Source: Stenopsyche tienmushanensis
Taxonomy: Eukaryota; Arthropoda; Insecta; Trichoptera; Stenopsychidae
Reading direction: 5' to 3'
DNA length: 64,000 nucleotides
Assembly (NCBI GenBank): GCA_008973525.1
Contig: WACJ01000304.1
Coordinates: 310,001 to 374,000, forward strand
Below, piece after piece: positions 1 to 10,968 of the stretch. The notes beneath the pieces are model-generated. The model was not told where the DNA came from, searched no databases, and saw nothing but the letters and a program-made list of their open reading frames with translations. Made by a program: the position numbers and the translations under genes. The number at the start of each line of letters is the position of its first letter. The first letter of the stretch is position 1.

Positions 1-600
1 CAAAGTGTTAAGAATGCCTTCATAAACTCTATTATTCAGTGCGGACTGTCTTAAACAGGAGGAGCTTGTTATCGGTCAACAGTCGACTCCGTCTACGGTA
101 TATAGAAGAGAGCCCACATGCTTGAGACAAAGAGATATGCACTCCCCATCTCAGTTTCTTGTTCATATTCACTCCCAAATATCTTATGTGAGGTTTCCAA
201 GGCATCTGGTGAGCTCTGATGTGGATCGGTCGGGCCTGTCGATGATTGCATCTCATGGAAAAAAAGATAGTTTTCGATTTTCCACTATTTAATTTTAATT
301 TCCATTTATGGAAGGATTTATCCGCTGCATTTAGGATGCATTGTAGATTAGCAGTCACTAAATTGTTGTTGCAAGAGCTTACGAAGTAGGCTATGCATGT
401 AGCGCGATGTTCGTTAATGCCGTTTTTGGGATGTCATGTAAAAATACGTTAAACAGGTGCGATCCAAAGATGCTACCCTGGGGGACTCCCGCAGAGATGG
501 GGAATGGCGTCAAGAATAAATCTAATTTAGTCCTCAGAAGTGAGAGTTTTTCACCCTCAACAGTCCATATCTTCAGTCTCGTTTTCTCAGAGTAAAAAAT
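1..600 (-). mobile_element. Jockey-like non-LTR retrotransposon fragment (reverse transcriptase)
   Basis: Minus-strand translation of about 590-400 reads through a reverse-transcriptase core (AGVPQGSIFGSHLFN, then a HDIPKT segment), and 358-32 continues into the RT thumb, with KWKLKLNSGKS, IRYLGVNMNKKL and a NKLLLFKTV stretch. This order is typical of the Jockey clade. The element is dead: where the catalytic FADD box should be (about 380-400) there is an in-frame stop and the paired Asp are gone, and a frame change separates the two halves. It runs off the left edge, so its 3' part is outside the window. The clade is assigned by motif memory only. Confidence 0.7.
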
Positions 601-2340
601 AGGTTGGTTTCATGATCTTGGATTCTTTGATCATATTTCCAACATTATTATGCTGCTTTTCTGACTTTCATATGTGAAAAAAGGCTTTTTATGGTCAATT
701 TGGGCCTGATAAATGTTAAAAAGGAAATTTATGCTTTTATCGGATCGTTAAAAGCGACGAAGAACAATTTTGCTGTTTTCTTTGCCTACATAGGCTCCGG
801 TTCCGATCTGACCATATATAACGACCACACAATTTTACATAATCTTTTTGTGACTAAACAATCCTTTTAATGACAATTTTAAGTTGTTAAGAATTAACAA
901 TTTGAAAAAAATAATCATACAACTTCATACAAAACTTTATAAAAAAACATATTGAGGAAAAGTAAGCTAGAATAAAAGAGTCTGTTTGAAACGAGGAAAC
1001 TTATGAACATTATGATCCAATACATTGGGTCATCTTCTAGCTCTAAGATTGTTTTTTCAATGAAAACATCTATTTTCATAACTAAAAAACTGCTGAAAGT
1101 AGAAGCTATATTTTACTGACATGATAATCAAATAAAAGTCACCTGAGCTTCCATTTGTGCAAATTTAATTGTAAAAAAAATTAAAGCAAAGGAAACATGG
1201 ATATAGACCCAACAGTAATAAATTTATAAGAAAATTTTAATTATTCTGGTTGAAGTAATACATATAGATGTTGTGTATGAGCAAGCAACTGTACGAGTTT
1301 TTTATAAGTAAATTATATTTTAATAGAGAAGTCACAACTAATTGTGAAAACATTACAAGTAATTATCACAGGAGGACATTATTATAAACATAAATTATGT
1401 CGCTATCTACATTTACAAAACATTGCAATGATTTTCACAACAAACGTTTAAAAACATAGATAAGCTTAATTCATATTATCTATTTTAACCTCTGGATGAA
1501 CTTATAAATTCTTAGATTAGTCTAAATTCAAGATCCTTTGACACATAGTTCAAATTGTATAGAAGTATAATGCTCTAATACTCGAGGGATGGTTGTACTT
1601 CGAGAAACTGAATTGAAATGAACAAGATTTAATCGTTTAAAAAATTAAATGGAATAATTAATTATGCAAAATGTGTAGCAAAATTATACTACTTAATAGC
1701 ATGCAATGGAAGATATTTCGATAACACCAATGTTATTATGAATACTCGCCATTCTACGAGAACTCCCTTCATAACATTCACCATGTTTGAAGTGTTTCAA
1801 TACAAATTCAGAAAATAATGAAGTTTATTGACATAAGTCATAAGCTTTATAACAAAGTTGCCATATAACAAAATCATGTAATTGTGACATATCATTTTTA
1901 TTTTCGGAAACTTAATATCAATTTCAAAATGTTATTCAATAAGAGAATATCATTATTTTAGAGCATGAATTACTATTTTGAATATTTTATATTCTTCATT
2001 TAAATTTTTAAAAAAATCATTTATTTTTAATAGTATTAGATTTTTATTTTATCAGAATAATTAAATTATTTGTAATATTAAAATCAGATATAAAAAAATT
2101 ATACACAATAAAATATATTAACATAAATTTATAAAACAATACAAATGAAAATAATATATAAAATTAACATTTCTTATTATTTAATAGCAATATTGTACAT
2201 AATAAATAAAACTTTAACAAATTACGAAATTTATCTTGGTATTATTTTGAAATAAATAGATACATATTATTTTTAAGCTAGGTAAAAATATTATTATTGC
2301 TAATCGGAGAAAAATGTATTAAGACCAAAATTTCACAACA
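601..2340. other. AT-rich intergenic stretch, nothing recognised
   Basis: Very AT-rich sequence with homopolymer runs and frequent stops in all frames. I see no coding motif, terminal inverted repeat or RNA gene here. Confidence 0.5.
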
Positions 2341-2344
2341 TGTG

Positions 2345-2406
2345 TTATGTCAGATCTGTGACCGGTGGTTTGTGTTCTTAGCAAGGTTACGTTGTAAAGA
2401 TACAAT
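2345..2406 (+). promoter_or_regulatory. Candidate core promoter/5' leader of thioesterase 1
   Basis: TCAGAT at 2350-2355 resembles an arthropod initiator and lies 52-57 bases before the start codon, in a stretch less AT-rich than its surroundings. No TATA box is evident at -30. Inference only. Confidence 0.3.
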
Positions 2407-4654
2407 ATGACTACTCAAAAAGGATTGGAATTTATCAAACTCATTTCAGAATATGTTAGCAAAACTCAAGGACACGATCGCCTTCTAAAAAAGGTATATT
2501 TTAATTTGCCTTTTGAACCGAAAACTTAAATCCTTTTTGAGAATAAAAAATATTTCCTCAACAATTTTTTATTTGAAAATATTTTTTTAAATTAAGCATC
2601 TTTCGGAAATTAATTGGCCTCAAATCTTCTCTGTTGGCACTAGATGAGGCTTTATCGCAATTTTAAGATATTTTAACTGTGCTCGAGGCCCTTTTCGCTC
2701 GGTCGAACCAGCAGCTCGATAGCAGTCAGCCGCTCCCGCTTATTTAATGAGTTCTTTACAGTTAACTTTAAATAATTTTAGACAATAGAACACTTTAAGC
2801 TTGTATATTTTAACACTATACATATTTTCATAGTTCATTGAAGGTTATTTGTTAAACATTACATTCTATATTTTTGCTTCTTATGGTATTTTATAAAACA
2901 ATCTCCAAGGTGCATTCTTGGCCTGTCGGGGCAAGTGTCATAGTAATACACAGTTTGTCACCTTTGGCCGGGCCTGGTTCGTTTGAAACAAACCTTGCAA
3001 TCCCTTCTCTGTCCAATCAAAATAACACAGCTTCCCATTTAGTTGGATGCCTTCAGAACTACTCTGTGAAGTAGAAGCTGTGCTAAGTTGTCTTTCACTG
3101 GATACAAACGGTATTCTTGTAGGGATTTCTTTGGATTATGTGCACATTGTCCATTTTAAAGGTTCAATCTCATCTGTACAATCACTGGCTTTCAGATTCA
3201 CTATCCATTATTCGAATTTTTCGTCTTCTTACACCTCTAACGTTGACGCTATTTTCATCGCTTCTGTCTTCGTTCCCATGGACAAGCTGGCTATGTAGAG
3301 ATGTAATTTCATTCGTTATCGCCGAAAAATTGAACTCATCTTCACTAGAAGTATTTTTTTCGTCGTGTTTCATGCTTATTGGGCTAAGTAACTTTGAGAG
3401 AAATATTCTGATTGCCAAGTTGAGCTCGAACTAATGTCGAAGGCCGAGTCTGACCCGGGGTCGCGAGTGTTTTTGAGATAAGACATCTTTGTAGTCATAT
3501 AATACATTGTGTCACTCGACACTTCATAACATGATCCACAAAAGGCCAAGAGTAGACTCGTGAAGCGATATTCGTTAGACCAAATGTAAATAAACACTGT
3601 TATCGCTCAATTTACCGCATCGATCCGAGAGGCACCGCTCAAATTGTCGCATCACCACATGCAGTGATGCCAGAGAGGTACAGTTCGAGCGCAAAGGGTT
3701 AAATAATCTATTAAATAAATTTGTTCGCATAATAAAATTATTTCCAAATAAATATCCACCATGGAATTATTTAAACCAAACCATTATTTAAAATTGCTGA
3801 AGAAAAACCAACCCCGTCAACCGTTCAGGGTTTAAGTAGCCCCGGTTCCACTAGTTGGCCACGGCCGCATTCCAAGCTCCATTGTCCTTAGATAAGATCG
3901 GTCTCAAATGTTTTTGGTCTGCGAAATACTGTAGTTCGCTGCAAGCACGATGATTTTATATTTTTAATTTAATTGCCATCCGCCGAGTGTTAGCCCTCCA
4001 CGCAACAGAAATAATTTCTAGCATTATTAATTTTACGCGTATTGTAATGTGAATGTTATTTTTTCTTCAGATAAAATTTGTGTCTGGTGGAAATGGAAAA
4101 TGCTCTGCTGAATTTAAAGTTGAACCTGAGCATTTAAATGCTCTGGGTGGACTACATGGCGGTTACACGGCAACAGTAGTCGATGCAATATCTACATACG
4201 CTTTAATGACACGAGAGGATGGAGTTTCTGGTGGTGTTTCAGTTGATATTCATGTTAGGTATGATAAAATTTCACAGCATTGAATTCCCTTGATTATCTC
4301 AACATTATCTAATTTTTTAATATGGAATCTATTATACTTTTTATCTTGGTACTTAATTTTTTTTGTCATAAAAAGATAAAATATTTTTCATAGCATTTTA
4401 GCTCGTTGATAATTGTTTTTTAATGAAGACCTCGTAAATCTTTACTCTAATTTCTTTGTAATTAATTTGCATATGTCTTAATTTTTTACAGCTATATAAA
4501 AGGAGCACGCGAAGGTGACGATATTGTTGTTGATGCAAAAACAATTAGAGCTGGAAGAACATTGGCTTTTTTGGAAGTCGAACTTAAGAAAAAAAGTACA
4601 AATGATATCATCGCAAAAGGTTCCCACACTAAATATATTGGCCAGCAATCATAA
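2407..4654 (+). CDS. ACOT13-like: Acyl-CoA thioesterase 13-like protein (hotdog fold), copy 1
   Basis: Three exons: 2407-2493 (phase 0 donor), 4071-4258 (phase 2 donor) and 4492-4654, with GT/AG borders, giving about 145 residues, the usual length of ACOT13/THEM2. The family hydrolyses medium- and long-chain acyl-CoA to free fatty acid and CoA as a tetramer of hotdog subunits, in mitochondria and cytosol. The signature is clear: an Asn followed by LHGGYTATVVDAIST on the central helix (general-base Asp, HGG oxyanion loop), VSVDIHV at the dimer strand, then RAGRTLAF and a C-terminal KGSHTKYIG. The start is the first ATG of exon 1, MTTQKGLEFIK. Intron 1 (1577 bases) holds a piggyBac remnant. The gene ends tail to tail with a second copy at 8962-9691. 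No damage is visible, so I take it as functional. Confidence 0.92.
2689..3702 (-). mobile_element. Decayed piggyBac-like transposon in intron 1 of thioesterase 1
   Basis: The right end reads GTTCGAGCGCAAAGGG followed by TTAA (3699-3702). Its reverse complement starts with the CCCTTTGCGCTCGAAC terminus common in piggyBac elements, which target TTAA. A similar end, CCCTTTTCGCTCGGTCGAAC, starts near 2689. Between them, on the minus strand, are acidic serine-rich stretches (for example DSESES near 3182-3200, SSEDEFNFS near 3345) like a piggyBac transposase N-terminus, broken by frameshifts and stops. At about 1 kb it lacks the DDD catalytic domain. The family rests on the termini and TTAA; the coding match is weak. 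Confidence 0.55.
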
Positions 4655-4684
4655 ATCATTTTTGTTGTTGTTTAAGAGTTTGTA

Positions 4685-4690
4685 AATAAA
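4685..4690 (+). terminator. Polyadenylation signal AATAAA of thioesterase 1
   Basis: Canonical AATAAA 31 bases after the stop codon, in the sense of the gene. Confidence 0.6.
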
Positions 4691-4699
4691 GAATTTCAA

Positions 4700-6451
4700 A
4701 TACAGCTGATTCCACTTAGGGCTTTTGAAACCAAACTCAAAGAACAACAAATTCACACATCATTACTAAATATCTTCAAATGTAAAATAATATTAAGTCT
4801 TTAAACAAACACTATTTTGCCTATATAAAAATTGTGTTCCTCAAATTATCTCACCAATTTTGCATGTAAAAATTGCACATCATAATTATGCAACTAAATG
4901 GTTTAAATGATTTGAAGAACATATTTTGAAATTTGCTTAAATATGATACCCATATACTTAAAGCTAACATGATTGCCTCTCATTTTGTTCCTCTTGCAAA
5001 TTCTTTGTATTTAACATTTTGAAATTTGAAAAAAGATATGAATGAAATTTTATTTCACAATGATATTTTATATGTTCTTAACTTTCCATGAGTGTTTCTG
5101 TATAAAGTATGCAGCTGGTTGTGTAATTTCTTTTATGGTTATTGATGCTTTCAATAACCCATTGGCTATTATATTGAATTATTTTATGTTACAAATACCT
5201 CAACTTATACATGTAATTGTAAAAAAATATGGATATATTGTCCACATGATTATCATATATTACTCAGCAAATGTTCGCTGTAAATCTTACCCATTTAAGG
5301 ATAAGAATCACAACAATGCCATTTGTTTTGCCATGCACTTGATATTAGAAATTGGCTTGTTAATTGTAATTTGTGAATACTCACTCTTATAGGATACCAG
5401 ATAAATCAAAAACATCTTATGCGGACTATTTTGTTTGATAAATGCTCAAGAGCTTCTCAAAATATAGAGTACAATACACTGCAAGGGCTATGTCAGACAA
5501 AAGCGAACTATAAATGTATTCTTTATAATATAAATCAATGCGTATGAGATGTTTATTATGCAGCGTTTTTATAAATGACTTTCACATTATTGATTAATTA
5601 TTTGAACAAATCACAGTATTAATATAGATATTTTGCAATGCTTTTTATTGTTATTTTTTTCCATAAATCATCCTTTTTTATTGGGAAAAATAATAAGAAG
5701 TCTTGATATTGCTATAAAAATGTGTTCATTTAAAATTCTTATTAACTACTGTTTTTATACATGTGCTGCTATTTTTTTCTAATTGATTTCGATTCTGAGT
5801 GTGGAATTTCACACATTTATTTGTTGATGTATAGTTATTTTGTTATGTTACCATGTTGAGTATTTTTAGTTTAAATTTATTTTAAATAAAATATTTTTTG
5901 GTATTCTATCTGTCTTTAATTAAAACTTCATTTAATAATATGCATCGTTATATCATAATCCTTTGCCAATAAAGATGTTATTGTGACAAATAAAAAAGTC
6001 ATATTTATATCCAGAGCTCATTACAATGCAATTGCGAAATGATAATTTTGCGTTTATATATTTGCTGGCGTATAACTACAGTCTGTATCCCTGGGACACT
6101 GCTATAATATTTGCTGCTATAGATCTTATAATCAAATTAACAAGTGCATAATGTTTTAATCCTTAAAGTATTCATAGCCAATCCATAAATTTGCTTGCCA
6201 AATCCAATAATTTAAAATAAGAAATTTATTTATTTTACTATTTACAATTTAAATTTTGTACATTATGTTAATTCCACTACATTTTAAATGAAAGATATTG
6301 CCCTAAAACATACTGTTATTTTACGTTTTTGTGCAGCGTATAGCAACTGGCAACCTATAAATCATAGTTAATTTAACACTGTGTTAAAATCTGACTATTT
6401 CTATGTTTACAATAAATTATTTATATTCAACATGCAAACCATTCACGTAGT
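4700..6451. other. AT-rich intergenic stretch between the paralogs, nothing recognised
   Basis: No coding motif or repeat boundary found. A 116-codon open frame at 5042-5392 is hydrophobic and AT-driven and looks accidental. Confidence 0.5.
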
Positions 6452-7255
6452 CAGTGCTAGAGATTCTAAAGTCCCGGGACTCGAGACATGATAATTTCAA
6501 AGTCCCAAGACTTTCCGGGACTCGAGACTTTTATTTTCTCTTCAATTATATATATATATATATTTTTTAAAGTATATACACTCACCCCTTGATTTACACG
6601 GTAGATACATTCCGAGAAAAAACGTGTAAATTGAAACCGCGTAAATCGAAATTTCAAGTTCACATAAAGTAGGGGGTAGGTTCCAGAAAACTGCGTAAAA
6701 CGAGTACATAGTATATACACATATCTGCATAAAAAAAGAGAATTTTATTAAGAAATAGATTTAATAGCTCGACATAAATTTATAATTAAAAGCATAATTA
6801 TATAATGATAATTTTACTATTCCATCATCTCACTACTGTATTCTATTTGATTTAATATTTCTTCATATAACCGCTTTATGTGGTATGCCTTGAATGTTGA
6901 AATCACCCCTTGGTCTAACGGTTGGATCAGGGAAGTCGTATTTGGTGGTAAAAATATAATTTCAACATTTGGATGATGTATATCTTGTGGATGATCGGGT
7001 GCATTATCTAAGATTATCTATAGAACTTTGAATGGAAGGATTTTCTTCTTCAAATAACTTTCTGCTTCTGGGACAAAACATTCATTAAACCATTGTGTAA
7101 ATATTGAAGCGCTCATTCAGACTTTTTTGTTAAACATCCAATGAACAGGAAGATTTACATGATGCAATATGCGCGTTTGTGTGACTCATGCACACATAAA
7201 GTCTTGAGTTCCGGAACTTTTTTGTTGTAAGTCCCAGGACTCGATACAGCAAAAA
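6452..7255. mobile_element. hAT-like non-autonomous element interrupted by a Tigger fragment
   Basis: The left part (6452-6535) starts CAGTGCTAGAG and repeats a GTCCCGGGACTCGAGAC motif. The right part (about 7198-7255) carries the same module degenerated (GTCCCAGGACTCGATAC). Subterminal repeats of this kind and a CAG start are typical of hAT ends. The middle (6579-7190) is a different, pogo/Tigger-derived sequence, so the outer element was probably split by that insertion. Confidence 0.45.
6579..7190 (-). mobile_element. pogo/Tigger transposon fragment
   Basis: Begins TACACTCACCCCTTGATTTA with TA before it, the terminus shared by at least six other places in the window. Minus-strand sequence at 6890-7170 matches the transposase segment seen at 25440-25700 (LLDNAPSHP region and the sequence before it) with stops. 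The far end is missing; it breaks off in the part equivalent to 25350 near 7180. Confidence 0.65.
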
Positions 7256-7260
7256 AGCCC

Positions 7261-8960
7261 TTTTGATTTATGGAAGATATAAAAACATAGAATTTGAAAT
7301 GTTTAAACAAAACTTTAATAATAATGATTCTTGCGTGATAAAAGTGAATATTAGCACCTAGGAAAAGTTGATTTTATGCATTGCTTTTTCACTATTGGTT
7401 AACGATAATTGTTAGTTGAAAGGTGAAGATGTGTGCTGTGTAATATATTATAAAATATTTATGCTACATATAGATACACATAAAGCGGAGACAGCGTGGG
7501 CATATGCTTAGCATGTCTACATCATATGCAACGAAGACTGCAAACGATTCTCTTTCCACTTTACTGCCGATTGGAGTTTCACTTCTCGCGTTGTTCAAAC
7601 TAATTTGCCCTACCATGCTTATAGAAATTTCACTTCAAATTGATAGATCGTTGTTCATTTTATATAGGATCCATAGTAATGTTGCCGAGAAAATATTTTA
7701 AGGTAAGAATAAACACAATTGATCTTATAAACAATGAATGTAAGAAAATAATAAGAAAAATCCACAATACATCCGTATTTGCCTAATCATTCTTTGTATT
7801 TTTAATTTTATCTTAATTATATCGTAACTTGGTGATCGTTTTTATGGGAGACAGCTGAATTCATAGTTTAACAGGGGAACATACACATAAAGTCATCTGT
7901 AAAGATCTGATTTAAAGTCGAAAATCCGTATATATCACAGTTTTTTTCAATTGTCTGTGTGTAAAATAAAAGATATAGTTTTTACAATGTGTTATCATTA
8001 TTTACCTTTATATATTAGAAAAATAAATCTATTTGTTTTGATTAAATAACATACTGTAAATGCATGTCTTGTTCAATTAAAATGAATAACTATAAAAGTA
8101 CCAAAGCATATTTATATAATATTTGTGACATATTATGTCAAGGTACATTATAATAATATAAAATATTGAAGTCATGCGAATACTTGCTCAATTATTGATA
8201 ATTTTTATTATAATTTTATTATCTATATCATATTTACAATAAAAACGCACGGCAATTTCATCAATTTTAAATTATGAATGAAATAAAAAACTTTTATGGA
8301 TGTATTACGAATTTATTTATAACTTGTAAACGAGTTTAAACTAAAAAACATAGTACCAAATATTTCAGTGATATAAATTATTACCAATTACCAATCTAAT
8401 ATCATTTGTCAATACAGCTTTAATGCTTCTTTCTATTTAGATTTGTATTTATCTTTCAGTTCTAAATTTTTCCTTATGCAAAGAATTTTCTCGCATAATA
8501 TAAGAAGAAACTATATTGTGTTGACAGGAAAAGAAGAAGCATCACTTAGCTTTACGTCGAAGGTAAATCATAAGGATACACTATACTAAATAATATTTTG
8601 AAATAAATCAATACATAAAAAGAAAAGTGTCAAAATGAACCACCCATATGCAAGATCTATAATTATATTAAAACTATTCAACGTGCAAATATAAGTGAGA
8701 TATTTTAATTGAAGAGACCAATGAAAATTTTTCTTTTCGGTAATATTGCGAGATTTATCTAAATCTATCTAAATGAAATACATTTCAATGCTCCCGGAAA
8801 CCAACTTATCAATGTAAATTTGTTTATGCACATAACAATTGCAATTTTTGTATTAACGTTTTTATGATTTAATCAAACTTGGTTAAAGAGAATATTAATG
8901 TTGTTAAACGCTTCATTGCGTACAAAAATAAAAATATGATAATCTTTTGCCATCTACCGA
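7261..8960. other. AT-rich intergenic stretch, nothing recognised
   Basis: No exon-like, repeat or RNA features that I can support. Confidence 0.45.
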
Positions 8961-8961
8961 T

Positions 8962-9691
8962 TTACCTTAAATATTTTGTTTGAAATCCCTTCGCAACAAT
9001 TTCACCGGTTGTTTGGTTTATGAGGTCAGCTTCTACGAATGCAATTTTTTTTCCAATTTTCAGTGTTCTACCCTCAATTTTAACCACATCACCCTTTACA
9101 GCCCTACCTAAGTAACTGAAAAAAAGTCATATATATATATATATTATAAAAATATAATTGATACTTTAAATTGATGATCAGATCAGAATAATTTATAACT
9201 GGTTCTTTGACATGACAAGTCTTATCATCAAAGAAGTAGATATTTTTGTGTATCCTTCTGGTATGATATTTTAAAGTAAACCTCGAGGCATTGAAATAAT
9301 ATTTTTTAACAACTTATGTACGAAGAATGCAAATACCTAACGTGCATATCGAGTGTAAGACCCCAGTCATTGTTATTATTGTCATGTGTCAATAAAGCAA
9401 GAGTGGTAATTCCGTCGACTAAAGTCGCCGTAAAAGCACCGTGGATTGAACCATTTATATTTGTGTGCTGAGGCATAATTTCGACTTCAATAACACTATT
9501 TCCATTTCCTCCGCTGATAAATTTCACCTGAAAAACCACAATGAATGTTAATCAAATTTTAAATATTGCTTCTATTTCACCGTTTCAAAATTAATACACA
9601 CGTTGTCAACGAGGGTTTTATCAAATCCTATAGGGTTTTTCGTATACTCCCTAAAGAATTTCAAAATTCTTAAACCTTTTGGTGTAGACAT
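8962..9691 (-). CDS. ACOT13-like: Acyl-CoA thioesterase 13-like protein (hotdog fold), copy 2
   Basis: Three minus-strand exons: 9691-9602 (phase 0), 9527-9337 (phase 2) and 9115-8962, giving about 144 residues. It is a diverged paralog of the gene at 2407-4654 with the same two intron positions and phases. The hotdog core is retained: HTNINGSIHGAFTATLVDG has the Asn, His-Gly and general-base Asp, then LTLDMHV and IGKKIAFVEADL, and the end KGFQTKYLR matches the family's KG.HTKYLG tail. The second Gly of HGG is Ala here, and an NNNN run lengthens the loop after the active-site helix. Introns are short (74 and 221 bases), unlike copy 1. The expected reaction is acyl-CoA hydrolysis. TATATATA lies only a few bases before the ATG, so the true promoter is probably further upstream. 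Confidence 0.92.
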
Positions 9692-9699
9692 CGTGCTAT

Positions 9700-10090
9700 A
9701 TATAAAACGCTTTAAACAAAACAGCACAATTTCTTGCTAGTATTCTTTCATGCAATCCCATACATCAAATTTCACACTTTGATTTAATATTTTAATAGTT
9801 ATTTGCGATAAACTAATACTTATTTATATTAAAAATAGAGCGTGAAAAAGCTGAAAATAAACTCAAATAATGGTTATAGAGTAAAAATATATTTCTTATG
9901 TGCTTGAATATTTGTCTGAGGCGGCTTTTTGTAGTTAATTTTTATGGGACCAATGGACCAACCATTTAACATGATTTTTCATAGCATATATGCTCACATT
10001 TTATATTGTTACTTTTAGGTTTGTAAATACCTATTTAAATATTGAACTATAGACTTGCTCTTGACAATAAATTATTAAATTATCTTATCT
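9700..10090. other. Intergenic stretch upstream of thioesterase 2
   Basis: Probable promoter region of copy 2. No specific element beyond the TATA-like run beside the start codon can be supported. Confidence 0.3.
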
Positions 10091-10091
10091 A

Positions 10092-10480
10092 TCTATCTTC
10101 TTCTATATATATATAAAAATCAATGTCTGTCGCCGGACTCCGGAGCGTGCTGTCATTGCGGTGTCAGATCCGATTTTAGTACTCTTTGCAAATCATTGAC
10201 AATATTCAATTAGACATCGGTTGGCTTTTGAGCTCTAATTTTAAAGATTTGAGTTGAAATCAAGTATTCTGGAAAAGTAATTATAGAGATGGTTTATAAA
10301 GCTTGGCATCCATGAGTAACAGATTTGTTACGACAATTGAAATCTAATATATAAAAAATAATCTTTGTTTGTTCGTATTTAATGCGCTGCCATAACGTTC
10401 ATTCGATTGCGATAAAACTTTGTCAACTTACTGTTTACGCTTGCGGAAATAACATAGGCATAAGAATATTGTATGGATGC
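10092..10480. repeat. Helitron-like repeat segment
   Basis: Starts TATATATATAAAAATCAATG and contains, near 10350-10430, a module (TTTGTTTGTTCGTATTTAAT, GCGCTGCCAT, ATTGCGATAAAACTTT) that recurs in reverse at 33770-33840 and 33900-33950. AT starts of this type are common in arthropod Helitron/Helentron derivatives, but no Rep or helicase coding sequence is present, so the class is uncertain. Confidence 0.35.
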
Positions 10481-10739
10481 ACCATATCTATATATATTCA
10501 TCAACGAGTAGAAAAAATTGGTTCTAACCGCATTGATTTTCCCTTTTTCATATTTGAATTGTTTGCGCTCTTCCAGGATTCAATTTAAAATATGATTTAA
10601 CATCAAATATATTTACATCAATAAAACAACATGAACAGTTAAATGTTTTATTAGCGAGAGTTTGATGTGAAACATAATTTAGAAAATCAGGAATGTAAAA
10701 CACCAACCTTAATCAGACGAAGCAATCATTTTAAAATTT

Positions 10740-10745
10740 CTTTAT
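10740..10745 (-). terminator. Candidate polyadenylation signal of the PHYHD1-like gene
   Basis: AATAAA on the minus strand, 224-229 bases beyond the stop codon. It is the nearest canonical hexamer I see. Confidence 0.35.
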
Positions 10746-10968
10746 TAAGTATATACAAGATAAATATATTATTTAAATTCGAAACAATATTTCTCATTTC
10801 AAGCAGTTATATTTTGAATAAAATCGAGCATCCTTTAAGCATGAGCTATTATTTCTAGTAAAAAAAATCATGTAACATATGTTGAATTTATGGAAATGAT
10901 TATATTGAAAGCATTAAACAAAGTATAAAAATAAATTCTCATTGAGATGATACACATTTTTTTAAAAA

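Noticed and set aside
5042..5392. 116-codon open frame on the plus strand
   Set aside because: Hydrophobic, AT-driven composition, no motif, no splice or promoter context; likely chance.
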